Counted from the stretch's first letter, positions 47,812-60,110 are shown. The stretch is DNA of 64,000 nucleotides from Adenanthera pavonina (GCA_026686845.1 JAIVEN010000007.1:34221001-34285000); one strand, 5' to 3'. The notes: generated from the letters alone by a model not told the origin. Translations and numbers: made by a program.

Positions 47812-48721
47812 GCAAAAGGTAATTTAGTTAACAATTGACAAGTTTAAACTATGGTGTCGGTATCTTTTACTATTTGTGTTTAGTTTATTAGGATCACCCA
47901 TACTGATACTATGAAATACTTACCAAAATGTCATTGTTTCTTGTGAGTCAGTATTTTTTTTTTTTTAGCCAAATAATGTGGATCGGTTAAAGATTTGAAT
48001 TATTTGACTTAATCTGTAAATAAGAGATGCTTATTCTAAAAAGAATTTTGCAATAGATACTGAGCCGATAATTAGAATATTAACCACGGTAAATGCATAT
48101 GATGGTTGGAGTTGGAAGGAAAGGGCTGAGAATTTGGGACGTTGGAATTACACCCTGGTGAAAACAAAGCACATAACACTTTGGCCAACCTTTATAGCTG
48201 CAGAAATTTTTGTGATTTCAACTTTCGCCCCTTGGTTCCCATACTTTTCTTAAAGGTAAATTTGTTCTTTTGTTTTGCACGCTGCATTATTTGATTTGTT
48301 CCTTTTAGTGGCCCTTCTATTTGGTTCATGAATGCTATCAGTGAATTTTAATTAATTTATCATTTCGGTAATTTTCTGATTGATGAATGCTAGGTTATCT
48401 GAAATGCATGGTAGAAATCTGTATATGCTATGATAAATGCTAGGTTATCTGAAAAGCATGGTAGAAATCTGCATGTATTTGCAAAAGGTAATTTAGTTAA
48501 CAATTGACAAGTTTAAACTATGGTGTCTATATCTTTTACTATTTGTGTTTAGTTTATTAGGATCGCCCATACTGATACTATGAAATGCTTCCAAAATGTC
48601 ATTGTTTCTTGTGAGTCAGTACTTTTTTTTCTTTAGCCAAATAATGTGGATCGGTTGAAGTTTTGAATTATTTGACGTAATCTATAAATAAGAGATACTT
48701 ACTGTAAAAAAAATTTTGCAT
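47812..48721 (+). repeat. Direct duplicate of intron segment (~240 bases)
   Basis: The block 47812-48050 recurs at 48481-48721 with few differences, starting 'gcaaaaggtaatttagttaa'. A shorter phrase 'atgctaggttatctgaaatg' occurs at about 48388, 48437 and 49747, and 'ttgatttgttccttttagtg' at about 48293 and 49549. The order of repeated blocks shows at least two rounds of local duplication inside the gene. Confidence 0.9.
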
Positions 48722-49110
48722 CAAGTGATTCGCAACTACAATTCATTCACATGACACTACTGTTTGACGCTTGTTCTTTTTCCTTTTTCCCCCCTTGACC
48801 TTCTGTGTTATCAATAAAGAAGGTATAAGCATATGCTGCATGGATAGTGGGAACATGAACATTGTTACTTTCCGGTCTCTAATATGTGCCTTCCCAGTCG
48901 CTTTTGTGTGCTGTGCTGTCTTTAGAAATTCAACTTTTGAGAATAGCATGGTTGGTTCCACTTACTCTTCTGAACAATTATTACTTGATTTTGTTTGTAC
49001 TTTGAATTTGAACTTGAATTCCTACATTCTAAAATCGGTGGAGGATCTGCATGATTTGGTGATAAAATGGTATGTATATGGTTAAAACCATAGGTCCCTT
49101 CTTTTTTAAG

Positions 49111-49261
49111 GGATTAAGCCTGGAATTAGAGGGCCTTCTATGGCTCATTGGGGGGTTTGATTGGGCTTATGGGTGGGTTCATGTATATTTACCAGAACTC
49201 CACTGGTCTGCTCATGGGTTTCTTCTACAATGATGATGAAATACCCACATACGAAAAATGA
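49111..49261 (+). pseudogene. Duplicate of last exon of ESSS-like gene
   Basis: After 'cttttttaag' this 151-base segment reads IKPGIRGPSM, then, after a net 2-base insertion in 'gctcattgggggg', GLIGLMGGFMYIYQNSTG and LLMGFFYNDDEIPTYEK with a stop at the same place as the real exon 49890-50038 (149 bases). It keeps an acceptor, so it could act as an alternative frameshifted last exon. IRGPSM looks closer to the homologues I remember than the downstream copy does. Confidence 0.85.
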
Positions 49262-50038
49262 ATTTTGCAGAATTCAGTACTTCATTGTCTTTGTCACTCC
49301 TTCAGCAGGTGTAATATCTGAGACTCTATGTCAGCGTTATGGTGACCATGAATAATGAAGCTTTTTTGTTTTTTGGGTGAATAATGAAACTTTTATTAAT
49401 GCATGTGATTTCAGTACTCTTCTGTTATGATAGTGTCGCTAGCAAGAAGTTAACCATTATTGATGACTCAGATTCAGATTATGTTTACATTGTTCCTTCC
49501 AATTTCTATTTGTTCTTTTTTTTTTTTTGGCACACTATTGATTGATTTGTTCCTTTTAGTGGCACATCTATTTTGTTCATGAAAGCTATTAGTGAATTTT
49601 AATTAGTTTAGCACAACTGATGTGAGATTATGGTTCAGTCTTTGATTTATTGACAAGAATATATTTGTTAGAAGTCTTTGACAAAATGTTGCTTCAAGGG
49701 TCCTTGAATGCCTGTGAATTCACTTGGGTATTTTTCTGATTGATAAATGCTAGGTTATCTGAAATGCATGGTAGAAATCTGTATATGCTATGAACTTGAA
49801 TTCTTATATCCTAAAACCATTTGAGGTTGCATGATTTGGTACTAAAATGGTATGCATATGCTTTGAACTGTTTACCCCTCTTTGTTTAGGGATTAAGCCT
49901 GGAACTACGCCACCATTCATGGTGGCTGGAATTTTGATCGGGTTTATGGGTGGGTTCATGTATGCATACAAGAATTCTGCTGGTCGGCTCATGGGTTTCT
50001 TTCCCAATGATGGTGAAGTAGCACGGTACAAGAAATGA

Positions 50039-50864
50039 GAAATTTGCACAATTTAGTACTTATTTGCTTTTCTCCCTATTCCGTAGCACTTAGCTCCTTT
50101 TCTTAATTATGTGTCCTATGATGACAATTTTATATCTCGCTGTCACAATTGAGGATAATCAATTTTCTGATTCTGATTCAAGTGATGTTCCTTTTCTCCT
50201 ACTGATTGTGTAGTTTTTTTTAATCCTCACAGCTGAAATGAGATTTTGGTTCAAACTTGATTGGTTTAGTGGAATTCTTATTTCTTTAGTTAGGAAGAGA
50301 TAGAAACAGAATGAACAAATACATGAGATTTAAGCCATGGCTGTCCCCTTATATGAAGCAGTTGATGAGGGGATGTAGATAGTGGATCCACATTAGGGCC
50401 CGATTCTTTAAGCTTAATAAAAAAAAATTGGTTTTTGGATTGTTTAAAAAGAAGATTTTTTTGTATAGAGATCTTAGGAAAAGCAAAAATTATTTTGTGT
50501 TTACCTACAATCATAAAAAAATATATTTATGTTGTTTGGATAACATTAAAAAAGCTGCTTTTTCTCCTATGAAATTACAACAAAGAACATAAAAAAGCAC
50601 TTTATAAAAAACTCGTTTGGATACAGAAGTGCCTTTTGTAAGAAATTTTGAAAACATAATTCATAATTACCATGTATTTTATTTTTGGCGGAAGATGATT
50701 ATTAAATATATTAATAGTTTGACATCAAATTTTATAAAACTAAAGGATATACCTGTGCGTTGCTCGGGCTGGCGCCACAAAATTATGGTGTTGGAGAAGT
50801 AATCTGTTATCATTCTGAACTGATCCGATTTCCCTGCATTTGTCAAAACAGCAGCATTTTGAGA
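50039..50864. other. 3' flank of pseudogene, no feature seen
   Basis: AT-rich. The wording 'gtttggatac' near 50612 and 'acctgtgcgttgctcgg' near 50752 hint at old transposon debris, but no element can be delimited. Confidence 0.35.
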
Positions 50865-51117
50865 CCAGATTCAGACCATACATATGGATGGTCTAGATTT
50901 TACCTTATTTTTTTTTTAATTTTTATTATTAAATACTATTTTTTTAAATATTACTGTTAATAAATTATTTTTATTTTGTGTTTTACTTCTTTTAAAATTA
51001 ATAAAAATTTTAAAATCTTAAAAAAATTTATAAAAAAATCTGGACCGTCCAGAATTTTTTTGGACGGTCCAGATCCTCTTCTGCTGTAGTAGCTGTAATA
51101 GCAGCAGCAGAGGATCT
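50865..51117. repeat. Fold-back cluster with three inverted repeats
   Basis: Three inverted repeats: AGACCAT...ATGGTCT at about 50873-50893; perfect 14-base arms ATCTGGACCGTCCA (51038-51051) and TGGACGGTCCAGAT (51061-51074) with a 9-base loop; and 16-base arms AGATCCTCTTCTGCTG (51071-51086) and CAGCAGCAGAGGATCT (51102-51117) with one mismatch. The last two share four bases. The outer parts also resemble one another in inverse order, so this could be a small fold-back MITE. Confidence 0.75.
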
Positions 51118-52169
51118 ATTTCCCAGAACATAAATATAGTAACATTTTCTTTCTTAAGAAGAACTGGATTTTTCTCTCTGTGAATGAATGCATGGGGGAG
51201 TTTTTTATGTCATTAAATGTGAATGTTTAAATATAAAAGAAAATTCTAGATAAATGTAAAAAAAAAAAAGATATTTTTAAAAAGCAATCTTAATTTACCT
51301 AGTTTCCAAAAATTATTAAGGTTTGTAAATGGAATTAAATTAAAGGCAAAACATAAAAATATCATTTTTATACAAGTGACCAATTTGTAAATGATATAGA
51401 TTCATTTGTATGTGATAATAATATATTTGCAAGTGACATATATTCATTTACAAGTGATATTATTATGATTTGTAAATAAATTTATGTCACTTATAAATAA
51501 ACAATTATAAATTGCTAATATAATATTATAACTTACAAATAAATCTGTGTCACTTGCAAATGATTTATTTATATAGGAAAAGTATTTTTATTTTTTGTCT
51601 TTCAATTTTAATTTCAATTACAGATCTTGGTAGTTTTAAGAAATTAAGGTGAATTGGGATTACTTTTTAAAAATATTTTATTTCTTTGGTATTTATTTAG
51701 AATTTTTCCTAAATATAATAGGCACTGCATTCATTATGAAATAAATATTTTTTTTGGCCTGCATTGTAAAATAAATAGTTGATTAGATTAAATAACAGAA
51801 AAAATGCAAACAATAATACATTTGAATATTTAATTACTATCATATTAATTTTTTTGGAGCCGATAGCAAGAATGAAACATTTATGCCAGCTTTTGATAAT
51901 TTGTTGATATATAATACAAGAAGAAAACGTTGTCTTCAGAAGAAAGTCTCCCCTTGCGATGGAAAAAATAAATTTAAAACTTATATATGGTTAACATTTG
52001 CAATAGTTTATAACAAATAGAGTTATGGTAAAATTTCGGCAAAAAAAAGTAAAAGGAAGAGTTATTGTGAAACAAAATTTATAAGGTTGAGTATTTAATC
52101 CTTGAAACTTTTAAAGATATTGACCATGTAATTGCACAGTGCTTTATAACTCGCTCAGTTTGGATCTTT
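51118..52169. other. AT-rich with degenerate short repeats
   Basis: 51370-51570 has repeated variants of 'atttgtaaatgatatagatt' / 'acttgcaaatgattt', similar in style to the repeats of the Mutator-like element at 12150-12540. No coding exon. Confidence 0.4.
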
Positions 52170-53110
52170 CTAGTCCCTTCTAATCTTCTTCAAAGCTCTT
52201 TCAATAAACTTTTTGACATAATTTTTTGAGAATCTCCACATCAAATGGGTGGATCTCCATGAAGAATGGATAATTTTAGATAATTAGAATTTTAAATAAA
52301 ATTATTTTATTAAGATACTTTAAATTACAATTTATATTTAATTAAATTTCATAATATCTTTTAGGATTATTAGGATATTTAAATTTAATTTTGTTTATTT
52401 TGAATTTATTAGAATTTGAATTTTATCTTTTATTTATTCCTAAGATTTAATTATTTGAATTAAGATTTGTCTTTTGTTTAAATTTAAGATATTTTGAAAG
52501 AAAAAAGAGATATTTTATTTTAGGATTCTAGTAGGATTATGATTAAAGCTCTATAAATAAGAGCTTATTACTCATTTGTAAAAAGGACTTTGATTATTGA
52601 TTTGAGTTATAGTTTTAGTGATTTCTCTTGAGTTCTTCTTTTTCTTTCTATCCCTGTTCATATCATTTGGTATCAGAGCCAGATTCCATGATCTTGAGAA
52701 AATTTCAACCACAAAATTGACACAATGGAAGCAAATTTCAAGATTTGACAGGTTTGACAAATTATTTGAGAAAATAATAAATGAATTGAGGAAGCAATGA
52801 TTACAAGAAGTTTCTGAGCAACATGAAGATGAAAAATCTCATCGTTTTCCAAGTTTTGATAATAAAAGTGAAGTTTAGAAATAAGCACAGAAATAATCTC
52901 CACAATCTCCACCAATGGAAATTGTGCATTCCAAAATTGTTTGATGTTCAACTTCAACATGCTCTTACTCTATCTCATCCATTTGTCATGCCAGCTGTTA
53001 AAGAAGAGTATGTTTTCTTCCTATATAATGATATTCTCCACCAATATCTCTTCTATTGGAAGGGATTTCCAGAATCAAAAAATATTTGGATTTTTTCAAC
53101 AAGATAGTGG
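52170..53110 (+). mobile_element. LTR retrotransposon remnant with Met-tRNA PBS
   Basis: TGGTATCAGAGC at 52668-52679 is the primer binding site complementary to initiator tRNA-Met used by many plant LTR retrotransposons. Two bases upstream the LTR ends with CA (52665). A TATA box (TATAAATA, 52552) lies in the LTR. Downstream, an acidic/basic gag-like piece (ITKLTQWKQISRFD-like, about 52710-52800) is soon followed by HQYLFYWKGFPESKNIW (53030-53080), which resembles the chromodomain at the end of chromovirus integrases. The middle is therefore deleted. LTR left edge and second LTR were not found; the family (Reina-like chromovirus) is a guess. Confidence 0.6.
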
Positions 53111-54063
53111 AAGATGGGATCTGAGGAAAAAAACTATTACTGTACTTGCTTATGTAACTTTCTCTCTGTATGACTGAATATTGAGATGAAATGTCCGGAT
53201 AAGTCATCAACGAGTTTAGAGGTCGGCTCAAACTAAAAGATTAATAATAAGGATTAATGATACCATGAAATAATATTTATAAAATAAATATGAGTGGCAA
53301 GAGTTTTATTTATTTTTTCTTTTTTTAAGGTTTACAGGTCTGAAACTCTGAAAGATTAACGGAGGAAGAATAATGGGGCCGGGGAAAGAGAGAGGGAAAC
53401 ACGGAGTGAGCCTAGGAAACTGATTATGGCGTTGGAAGTACACTAGGAGGGAAAGAGTATAAAAGGAAAAGTGGCTTTTCAGCTTTTCTCTGTAACATAA
53501 ACATAATTACTGAACTAAATTAAAATAATTTTAATCAAAAGTGAGAAAGAGAGAGCCTGCCACCTAAGATTAAAGAAATCTGAGTTGGTGTATTTTTATT
53601 GGCTAGTGTACAAGTACAAATGGGTTGGTACCTGACTCCTCTCCTCACCCACTTTGTTCTCCAATTTTTCCACTTCTAATTAATATTCGTCCCCCATGTA
53701 TTCTTTTATCAGGAAGCACTTATATCCATTCTATAGAGTTGACATTAATTTATCATTTTTTGTATTCTAAGGGAAAAAAAAAATTTGTAGTCACATCATG
53801 TCTACTAACAATATGCTTGGCATTCTACAATAAATCTAGCATACCAAGTGAAAACTTAGATTTTTAAATCTTCTTCTCCATCAATACTTGGTTGACTTCA
53901 CTTGCAACTTTATGTATATTAATTCCTTTCCTTCAAATGGCAAATGTGTACAGCTAGCAATGCATTTATGTTAAAGTATTTATAGCTATACTAACGAAAG
54001 CGTTGATGATTTGGTTTTACAGTTTTATGAACATAGAATTGATTGTCCAAACCTCATGTGTGC
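53111..54063. other. Non-coding, no feature seen
   Basis: AT-rich with no recognised exon. An 80-codon plus frame at 53625-53867 has no domain I know. Confidence 0.45.
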
Positions 54064-54330
54064 TGCTCCCTCCGATCCTATATATAGGATCTTTTGTCCT
54101 GATCCTAAATATAAGACCCTTTACAATATACGATGTAGTATTTATTATACATTTTTAAAAAATATCCCTATTTAATGTATCTAAAGAGAAAGAGAAATAT
54201 ATTAAATAAGAATAGTTTTAGAAAATGTTGGGATTTTCGGAGAAATTGAGGTAGTTAATTAGTTTTAATTCCAATTCTTAATTCGTATAATTGGTTAAAA
54301 GGGTATTATATTAAAAACTAGAGAAGTAAT
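54064..54330 (+). mobile_element. Stowaway-like MITE, diverged copy C
   Basis: It starts GCTCCCTCCGATCCTATAT and ends 'aaaaactagagaagtaat', roughly the inverse of the start. Inner blocks such as 'atgtatctaaagagaaag' are reminiscent of copies A and B but diverged, so it is a related or separate Stowaway family. Confidence 0.55.
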
Positions 54331-54639
54331 ATTCAATGCATTTATGTTACACGAAAAAGGCAGCAAAGTATGAAAACTTGCAACCTGTATCAATTTTGTA
54401 AAAGGGAAAGCTTGCCGTTTTCAGTGACTCAATTATAAAACTTTAATTTCTAACTTATGATGGCTGACAAATATAATTAAGAGCATATCTTTTGAATTTG
54501 TTGATCATCACTTATTTAGGCATCAGTTCAAGGTGGTAAAATTCAAGAACTGGGAATATATCAAAGAATATGACTTGTACTTCAAATTATAATGAACTTA
54601 CAACATAGGCAACTTATGGTATAAATATTACAAAATAAA

Positions 54640-55010
54640 AATTATTCTTTATGAGTTAAAATGAAAATATAAATAGACAAATTATTAATTAAATAAAATT
54701 TTACCATTGTATCACTTGCCTTACTCATAAAAGCTACAAATGCTGTCTTCAAGCTTAAAACATCCACAAATTGTTCAAATGCAGGAGGTTGCTTGGTCAT
54801 TGCGGAATCATGTGCCCTTATAGCTGACCCATAAGCCGATTTCTTGTTTGAAAGAAATTATCATCAAGTTGACTCCTTCAGCCTTCACAAATCTTTTCCT
54901 TGTTGTCTACCAGCATCAATACCTGCATACTCCCCACCATCTTTGCCTCATCCAAACTCTTGGGGTCTCTCAGGATAATTTGCCCTTCAAGTGAAGAGTA
55001 GAAAAAACAC
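54640..55010 (-). other. Unrecognised coding-like fragments
   Basis: On the minus strand two stretches look protein-like in different frames: GQIILRDPKSLDEAKMVGSM (about 54990-54900) and SAIRAHDSAMTKQPPAFEQF then VDVLSLKTAFVAFMSKASDT (about 54835-54710). Base composition is less AT-rich than the flanks. I do not recognise the protein. It may be a gene fragment with frameshifts. Confidence 0.3.
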
Positions 55011-56014
55011 AAAAGCTGCTGTGTAGTTAAGATTGCTACTAATTATGAAGGGTGACAATAAAGATACCTAAAATCAAGATTTTTAGATATTAGTAAAATA
55101 GATAACAGTAAAATAGATACTATTGGACATAATAAACAACATATATAAAGGAGAACCAAGTTGAGATCTGAAGTATTTTCACATTTATAGTATCATATAT
55201 CAATGTATTAAAAAAGTACAACTACCTAAGATAGTTAATTTATCTAATATATGAAATGCGAAAATCCACAAATTGCAAGGCAAAAAGAAAAAAAAGAAGA
55301 AAGAAGAAATGCTACAGGGATAAAAACAAAGACTCGAGAAGAAATCATATAAGGCAAAAGATCAGTGGTTATCTGGATGGAAGGAAAACATAGTTGGGAA
55401 CCCAAACAACAATGTAAAGGACAATCGTTTCTGCAAAGTGCAAATTCAAGTTGTGAATTAGAATATGAAAAGATTCAAATAAAAAAAAAAGAGGGGAAAT
55501 AAAATTTGTGTATATATGTAGAAAATAAATAAATAAAGAGATGCCATAGAGAAAGGTGAAGAACAATATTGCCAACATATATTAAGAAGACAAAAGAGGA
55601 AGAAAAGACATAGAAGATAAAATGGAGATAGAAAAAGGAAAATAAAAAAAAAAGAAGGAAGAAGAGGAAGCGGTAAGATAATAGGGAAGTGGAGATGAAA
55701 CAGGGAAGTTATGCTATCGTAAATAAAAAAAAGAAAAAAAATTGGATGAGGGAGAGAAAAAAATAGGTAAGTTAAATATAATGCAGATAGCAAGCAGCAG
55801 TAAGGGTTTTACAATTTTTGAAATATAAAATTGAAAATGAATTGAATAATTTTAAATGGAAGCAGTTATAAAAATTCTTAAAATTCAAAATTTAAATAAT
55901 ATATTTTTGCAGAGAAAATAAGAAATAAAAAATAGTACCAACTAAACTGGTGAAGTTATGTAACAATTTTTTGGAATTTAAAATTTGAATAAATGAATGA
56001 GGATGTTAAAATTA
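55011..56014. other. Purine-rich non-coding
   Basis: 55280-55790 is strongly A/G-biased on the plus strand ('agaagaagg'-like runs). The minus strand is open in places only because of this bias. No feature supported. Confidence 0.5.
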
Positions 56015-56308
56015 TACTCCCTCTGTTTCTTATTACAAAACATATTTGTGGTGGATTAAGATTTCAAAATATAAATCATTTTATGAAATTTATGCATTAT
56101 TTAATATTTATTTTCTATTTTTACCCTTCTTGAGAATACCCAAAAGATTTATAGTGGAGAAAAATTAAGAGATATACATTTAAAATAAGTTATAATTTAA
56201 TGAGAGTAATTTTAGAAAATTAAGACAATTTTTTAAAATATCAAAGCTTTGAACTAATTTTCGTGTGAGGTATGTAAATATAATTTATAATAAAAAAATA
56301 AAAGAACT
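56015..56308 (+). mobile_element. Stowaway-like MITE, copy B
   Basis: It starts TACTCCCTCTGTTTCTTATT and aligns end to end with the reverse complement of copy A at 11748-12039. Right terminus less well conserved. No coding capacity. Confidence 0.78.
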
Positions 56309-56789
56309 AGTAGATAGTGGAGCAGTTATTTCAGTCATGGGAGGTTGGGTTGAGAATGATATACTTTAATAAAGAGGGATTTTTTAAGATAAAAAAGCCT
56401 TGTGAACAGTAAAAATGTGAGCCAAGCCACATAATTTAAATGACTAAATTAAAGTGGCTTAAAAATTATGAGAAGAGCCAACCGGCTTAAATGGTTCAAT
56501 CAAACTGGCTTTCTTGTGCTTTTTATAGATATATAGATGAGATACATATAAGATAAAAACAAATTTCATGTGCTTAATGAATATCTGGTGAGATATATAA
56601 CATTGAGTTATTTTTATCCTTAATATTTTATTGTTTTTTAATACGAAATTTTTAGCATGGTGAAAATGTTTTCTCATAAAATGGGATTTAAAAATAAAAA
56701 GCTTACTCTTAGATTGATGGGAGGTTGGCTGGGTTGGTGTGTATATTTATTTGTGTAGCTATTCAGTGAGTAAGGTGTTGGTTTGGTTA
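56309..56789. other. AT-rich non-coding before LINE-3
   Basis: No exon recognised. The boundary with the 5'-truncated LINE is approximate. Confidence 0.4.
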
Positions 56790-56797
56790 TTTATATC

Positions 56798-59700
56798 TAC
56801 ATTGTTCTGCTTCCTCCTGATATGACAGATAAAAAGGATGTGATTAAGTTGGCTCCAAATGGGTATAATGTATTCTCTATTGCAAGTACCTATAAAGTTT
56901 TAATGAGACGCCCTTCAAGTGAACATAATAATATATGGAGGTTGATATTGAAATTGCAAGTTCTAGAGCGAATACGTACTTTCTTGTGGCTAGTTGACGT
57001 CTACTCACTCAACATATCCGAAGTCATTGGACAAGAGAGAATAAAACTTGCCAATGATGTGGTATTGGAGAGGAAGATGTTACCCATGTTTAAGGGTAAG
57101 AATAGACCAGACCAGATCAAATTTTGCTTAAATAGGCCAGGCTTGCAATGGAGGCCTTAGGTCTGAGCTTGACCTATCAGCCTACATTAGGTTTCTTTCT
57201 GGGCTCATACCTGAGCCTGTAAAGAGTCTGGCTTGACCTGAAACCCATTTAAAAGGCCTACTAAATTAGTAGGCCTTCAAATAGGCTTCAAGGCCTAGGC
57301 CATAAAGACTTTAAATAGGTCTTTGACCTATATGAAGCATACATAACAATATCAAATCAGCTAAAATAATATCTATATTTAAATACAAATTAATTTAATT
57401 GGACTAGTTAAGCCATGCATTGAGTTGTGTCATCTTAGGACTATTCTAAGTATTTTTTGTTTCATAATAATGAATAGGTTATAATCAAGGTAGGTGTTTC
57501 ATTCACATCAGAGCCAATGATTCCACTTCGTCAACAACTTGAGTTATGATCCCATGCTATCCCTTTTCATTGAAAACAAAACAAAATGATAAGCTCATTA
57601 ACATTCTCTAAGAATGTTTGTCATTAAGAAACTAAAAGTTTTAAACAATGGCAGCTCAAAGGAAGGATTATAAAACCTATAGGTTCAGATCGATGCAGCT
57701 TTAACCATAAGAGCATGGCCAATCCATAGTATGACACAAGACTAGTACATATACAAAGCCATATTTAGACAAAAGTCAATAGATACTTTCCCACATGTTT
57801 ATGCCAGATTGTAAAAAAGCTTCACTTAGATTGCAGATAACCTGAGAATCCTAACGAATGACTTTTTCTAAATTTTTTTTTAAAAAGATAGAGATATGGT
57901 CGGACAATTATAGCTCTTCAAACTGGGTCATATAACATCTTAATGAAGTGTTCAAAGATCATTAAAGACATAGAAGTATGCTAAATCTCAATGCTTCTAG
58001 CAACAAAAAAGACATTTCTGCTTCATACCAGCATGGACATGGAACTAAAAACCAGCAGTACTTGAATAAATTGCTTATTACAGGCTATATGTATCCAAGA
58101 ATTTCTCTTAAAAAAGACGATTGAAAACTGAAAATGAAATTAAAGATTAGGAAGCCATATCACATCTCTTTTCTTCACTCTTATTGGGATGTTTTAATAT
58201 AACATCTAAACTGTTTGAATTTAATCCAGTTCATCCAAACTTAAAAATTTTAATTTGTAAGTTAAAATGTCTTATCGTATTAACTAATTTACCTCTTCTT
58301 GCTCTGAAGCCAAACACATAATAGAAAAATTGCAAGCATATCAAACTTCTTCATTCGGGTTTTTGACTTTTAACATAATAGCATTATATATAAAAAAGAA
58401 AAAGAAATTCAACCTCATCCAAACTTAACCTTCAACCATAGTACCTGAAAAATGATACCAAATCACAATAAAAAAATGATACTAAATCAGAATCTGATTG
58501 TCCACCAGATCTAACCTCATCTAAAATCTAAGAATCTAGGAACACAGTCGCCAAAACAATGCAAGAGAGATGAGGGTGGCCAAGAACACGTACTTGATCG
58601 CAGTAGCAGATTCGAAGTTGGAGTCACAACTTGCAGCAATAGTACAACAGCTCACAATCACAGCAACTAGGGGGAGAGGGAGGCAACGAGAGGAACAGAA
58701 TGGAAGATGAAGTCGAAGGTTACAGAGTCGCACTGAATGGGAGGAATGGGAGACAAAGTTAGAGGTTGCAAGAGATGAAGTTGAAGGTCTCAGAGTCAAT
58801 AGGCCACACGAAGGGAGGTGAGGCAATAGAGGCTATGGAGTCACTCGCAGGTCACAGCTATGGGCTCAACTCAGAGACAAGGAGAGGCGATGGGTGGAGT
58901 GGAGGCTGAGACTTGGGCGGCTACCGGCTAGGGTTCATTCATAGGTACAGTGAGCAGGTGACTGAAAGCTTCTACGCAAATTGAAGAATTTACATCTTAG
59001 GGTTTAAGAGTTGTGACTTGTCAATATAATAAAATTAATATAAATTTTATATTATATTATTTATATTATATAAATTTATGTAAACATGCTACCTGGTAGG
59101 CTTCAGGCCGGGCCAAGCCTGAAGTAAATAGGCCAGGCCTGCTTACATAAACAAACTTTATATAAAGCCTTTGCCTGACCTATTTTTTAAATAGGCCAGG
59201 CCAAACCAGACCTTAGGCCGTCTGACCTATTCCCACCCCTACCCCTACCCACGTTCTGAGAGATTGCTGTAAGGCTGTGAGTGCATCGAACATGTTTGTT
59301 AAACCGCAAGATAGGCAAATTTTTTTTCTAACCCTTTTCAGATTTGGTTTAAGGAAAATTTGCAGGTAAATTAGATATTCCAACAAGGCATCAACTAGAG
59401 CATTTAGTTTGGGGCAATATGTTGGTTCATTTGGCGTTGGAGAAATCAAGCTCTGTTTGAAGAAAATGACAACCCGAGTAGCAAAATAAGGAGACCAAAG
59501 GAGTTAATTCAGCAATTTATTAGCAGCACAACATGGAGGGAGGAGAATACGGTTAACCAAGAGCCCAGAGTCAGTAAGAGAACCATAATCGTGTAGTGGC
59601 AAAAACCACAAACGGGCTAGATCAAGCTCAATGTTGATGGAGCTGTTATACAGGAAAGACAAGTAGCTAGAGGGATTGGAATTATCATAAACAAGGAAGG

Positions 59701-60110
59701 TAATTTGGTTGCTGGTTTTATTAAGACTTTAGGACCATGTGAACCTGTGGATGCTGAATTGTGGGCTCTGGTTAGTGGGCTAGAGACATGCTACAATTTG
59801 GGATTCAAGAGGATAATAGTGGAAATGGATGCATTGATGATTATCAAAGCCATAAATCAGTCAAGTATTGAATTCCCAGGTGATACAAGACTATTGCAGT
59901 ATGCACAATCTCTTCATCTTTGATGGGAGGTTAAGATTGGACATATATACTGAGAAGCCAACATGAGTGCTCATATGCTTGCAAGGATGAGTCTTTGGCA
60001 GCAATTTGGGTATCGTTTTTTAGCTACACCTCCGTCTCAGTTGAATGAACTTATGACAAAGGATATAGCAGGCCAAGGATTGTCACGCACGGTAGCTGTG
60101 TCTACAACTT
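56798..60110 (+). pseudogene. LINE-3 ORF2 end: zf-RVT and RNase H
   Basis: Before the insertion: NGYNVFSIASTYKVLMRRPS and ILKLQVLERIRTFLWLV, then EEDVTHV in another frame. After it: THVLRDCCKAVSAS resumes the same motif. The RNase H part has KLNVDGAV, GIGIIINKEGNLVAGFIK, DAELWALVSGLETCYNLGFK and VEMDALMIIKAINQ, followed by EANMSAHMLARMS. The Asp-Glu-Asp metal ligands are readable. Stops interrupt at several sites. In these LINEs RNase H removes template RNA after copying. Confidence 0.85.
57091..59247. mobile_element. Non-autonomous hAT element inside LINE-3
   Basis: Ends are inverted: TAAGGGTAAGAATAG at 57091 and, on the other strand, TAGGGGTGGGAATAGG from 59241. Both subterminal regions are crowded with 'ataggccaggc' and 'gcctgrcctatt' motifs. 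An 8-base target duplication CCCATGTT (57083-57090) / CCCACGTT (59248-59255), one mismatch, flanks it, allowing for a duplicated 'ccccta' at the right end. Removing the element rejoins the zf-RVT motif. The interior is AT-rich, with a GC-richer block at 58530-58960 that may be captured. No transposase. Confidence 0.82.

Larger units (their letters stand above)
47243..50038 (+). pseudogene. Complex I ESSS-like subunit gene, nonsense-mutated
   Basis: Exon 1 (47243-47447) encodes MDANSVSDQSEAAPAHRLRR, then AKATATKSDYPVIDRDPSFT, NVIGNFSILD, a TAA, and LGLVTITGVSATVGCLSG, up to a GT donor. Exon 2 (49890-50038), after TTTGTTTAG, completes the glycine codon and encodes IKPGTTPPFMVAGILIGFMG then GFMYAYKNSAGRLMGFFPND and GEVARYKK. 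This matches my memory of the small plant protein annotated as the ESSS subunit of mitochondrial NADH:ubiquinone oxidoreductase, with one membrane helix. The TAA at 47393-47395 sits where homologues have Tyr (D-Y-L), so only a 50-residue peptide could be made. Splice sites look fine. Naming is from memory; the gene structure is seen directly. Confidence 0.75.

Noticed and set aside
50745..50780. Another Helitron end near 'acctgtgcgttgctcgg'
   Set aside because: No CTRR with the right hairpin spacing on either strand, so the boundary cannot be supported.
55280..55793. Long minus-strand open frames (111 codons)
   Set aside because: They come from a purine-rich stretch and translate to low-complexity Phe/Leu/Ser runs, with no domain or splice borders.
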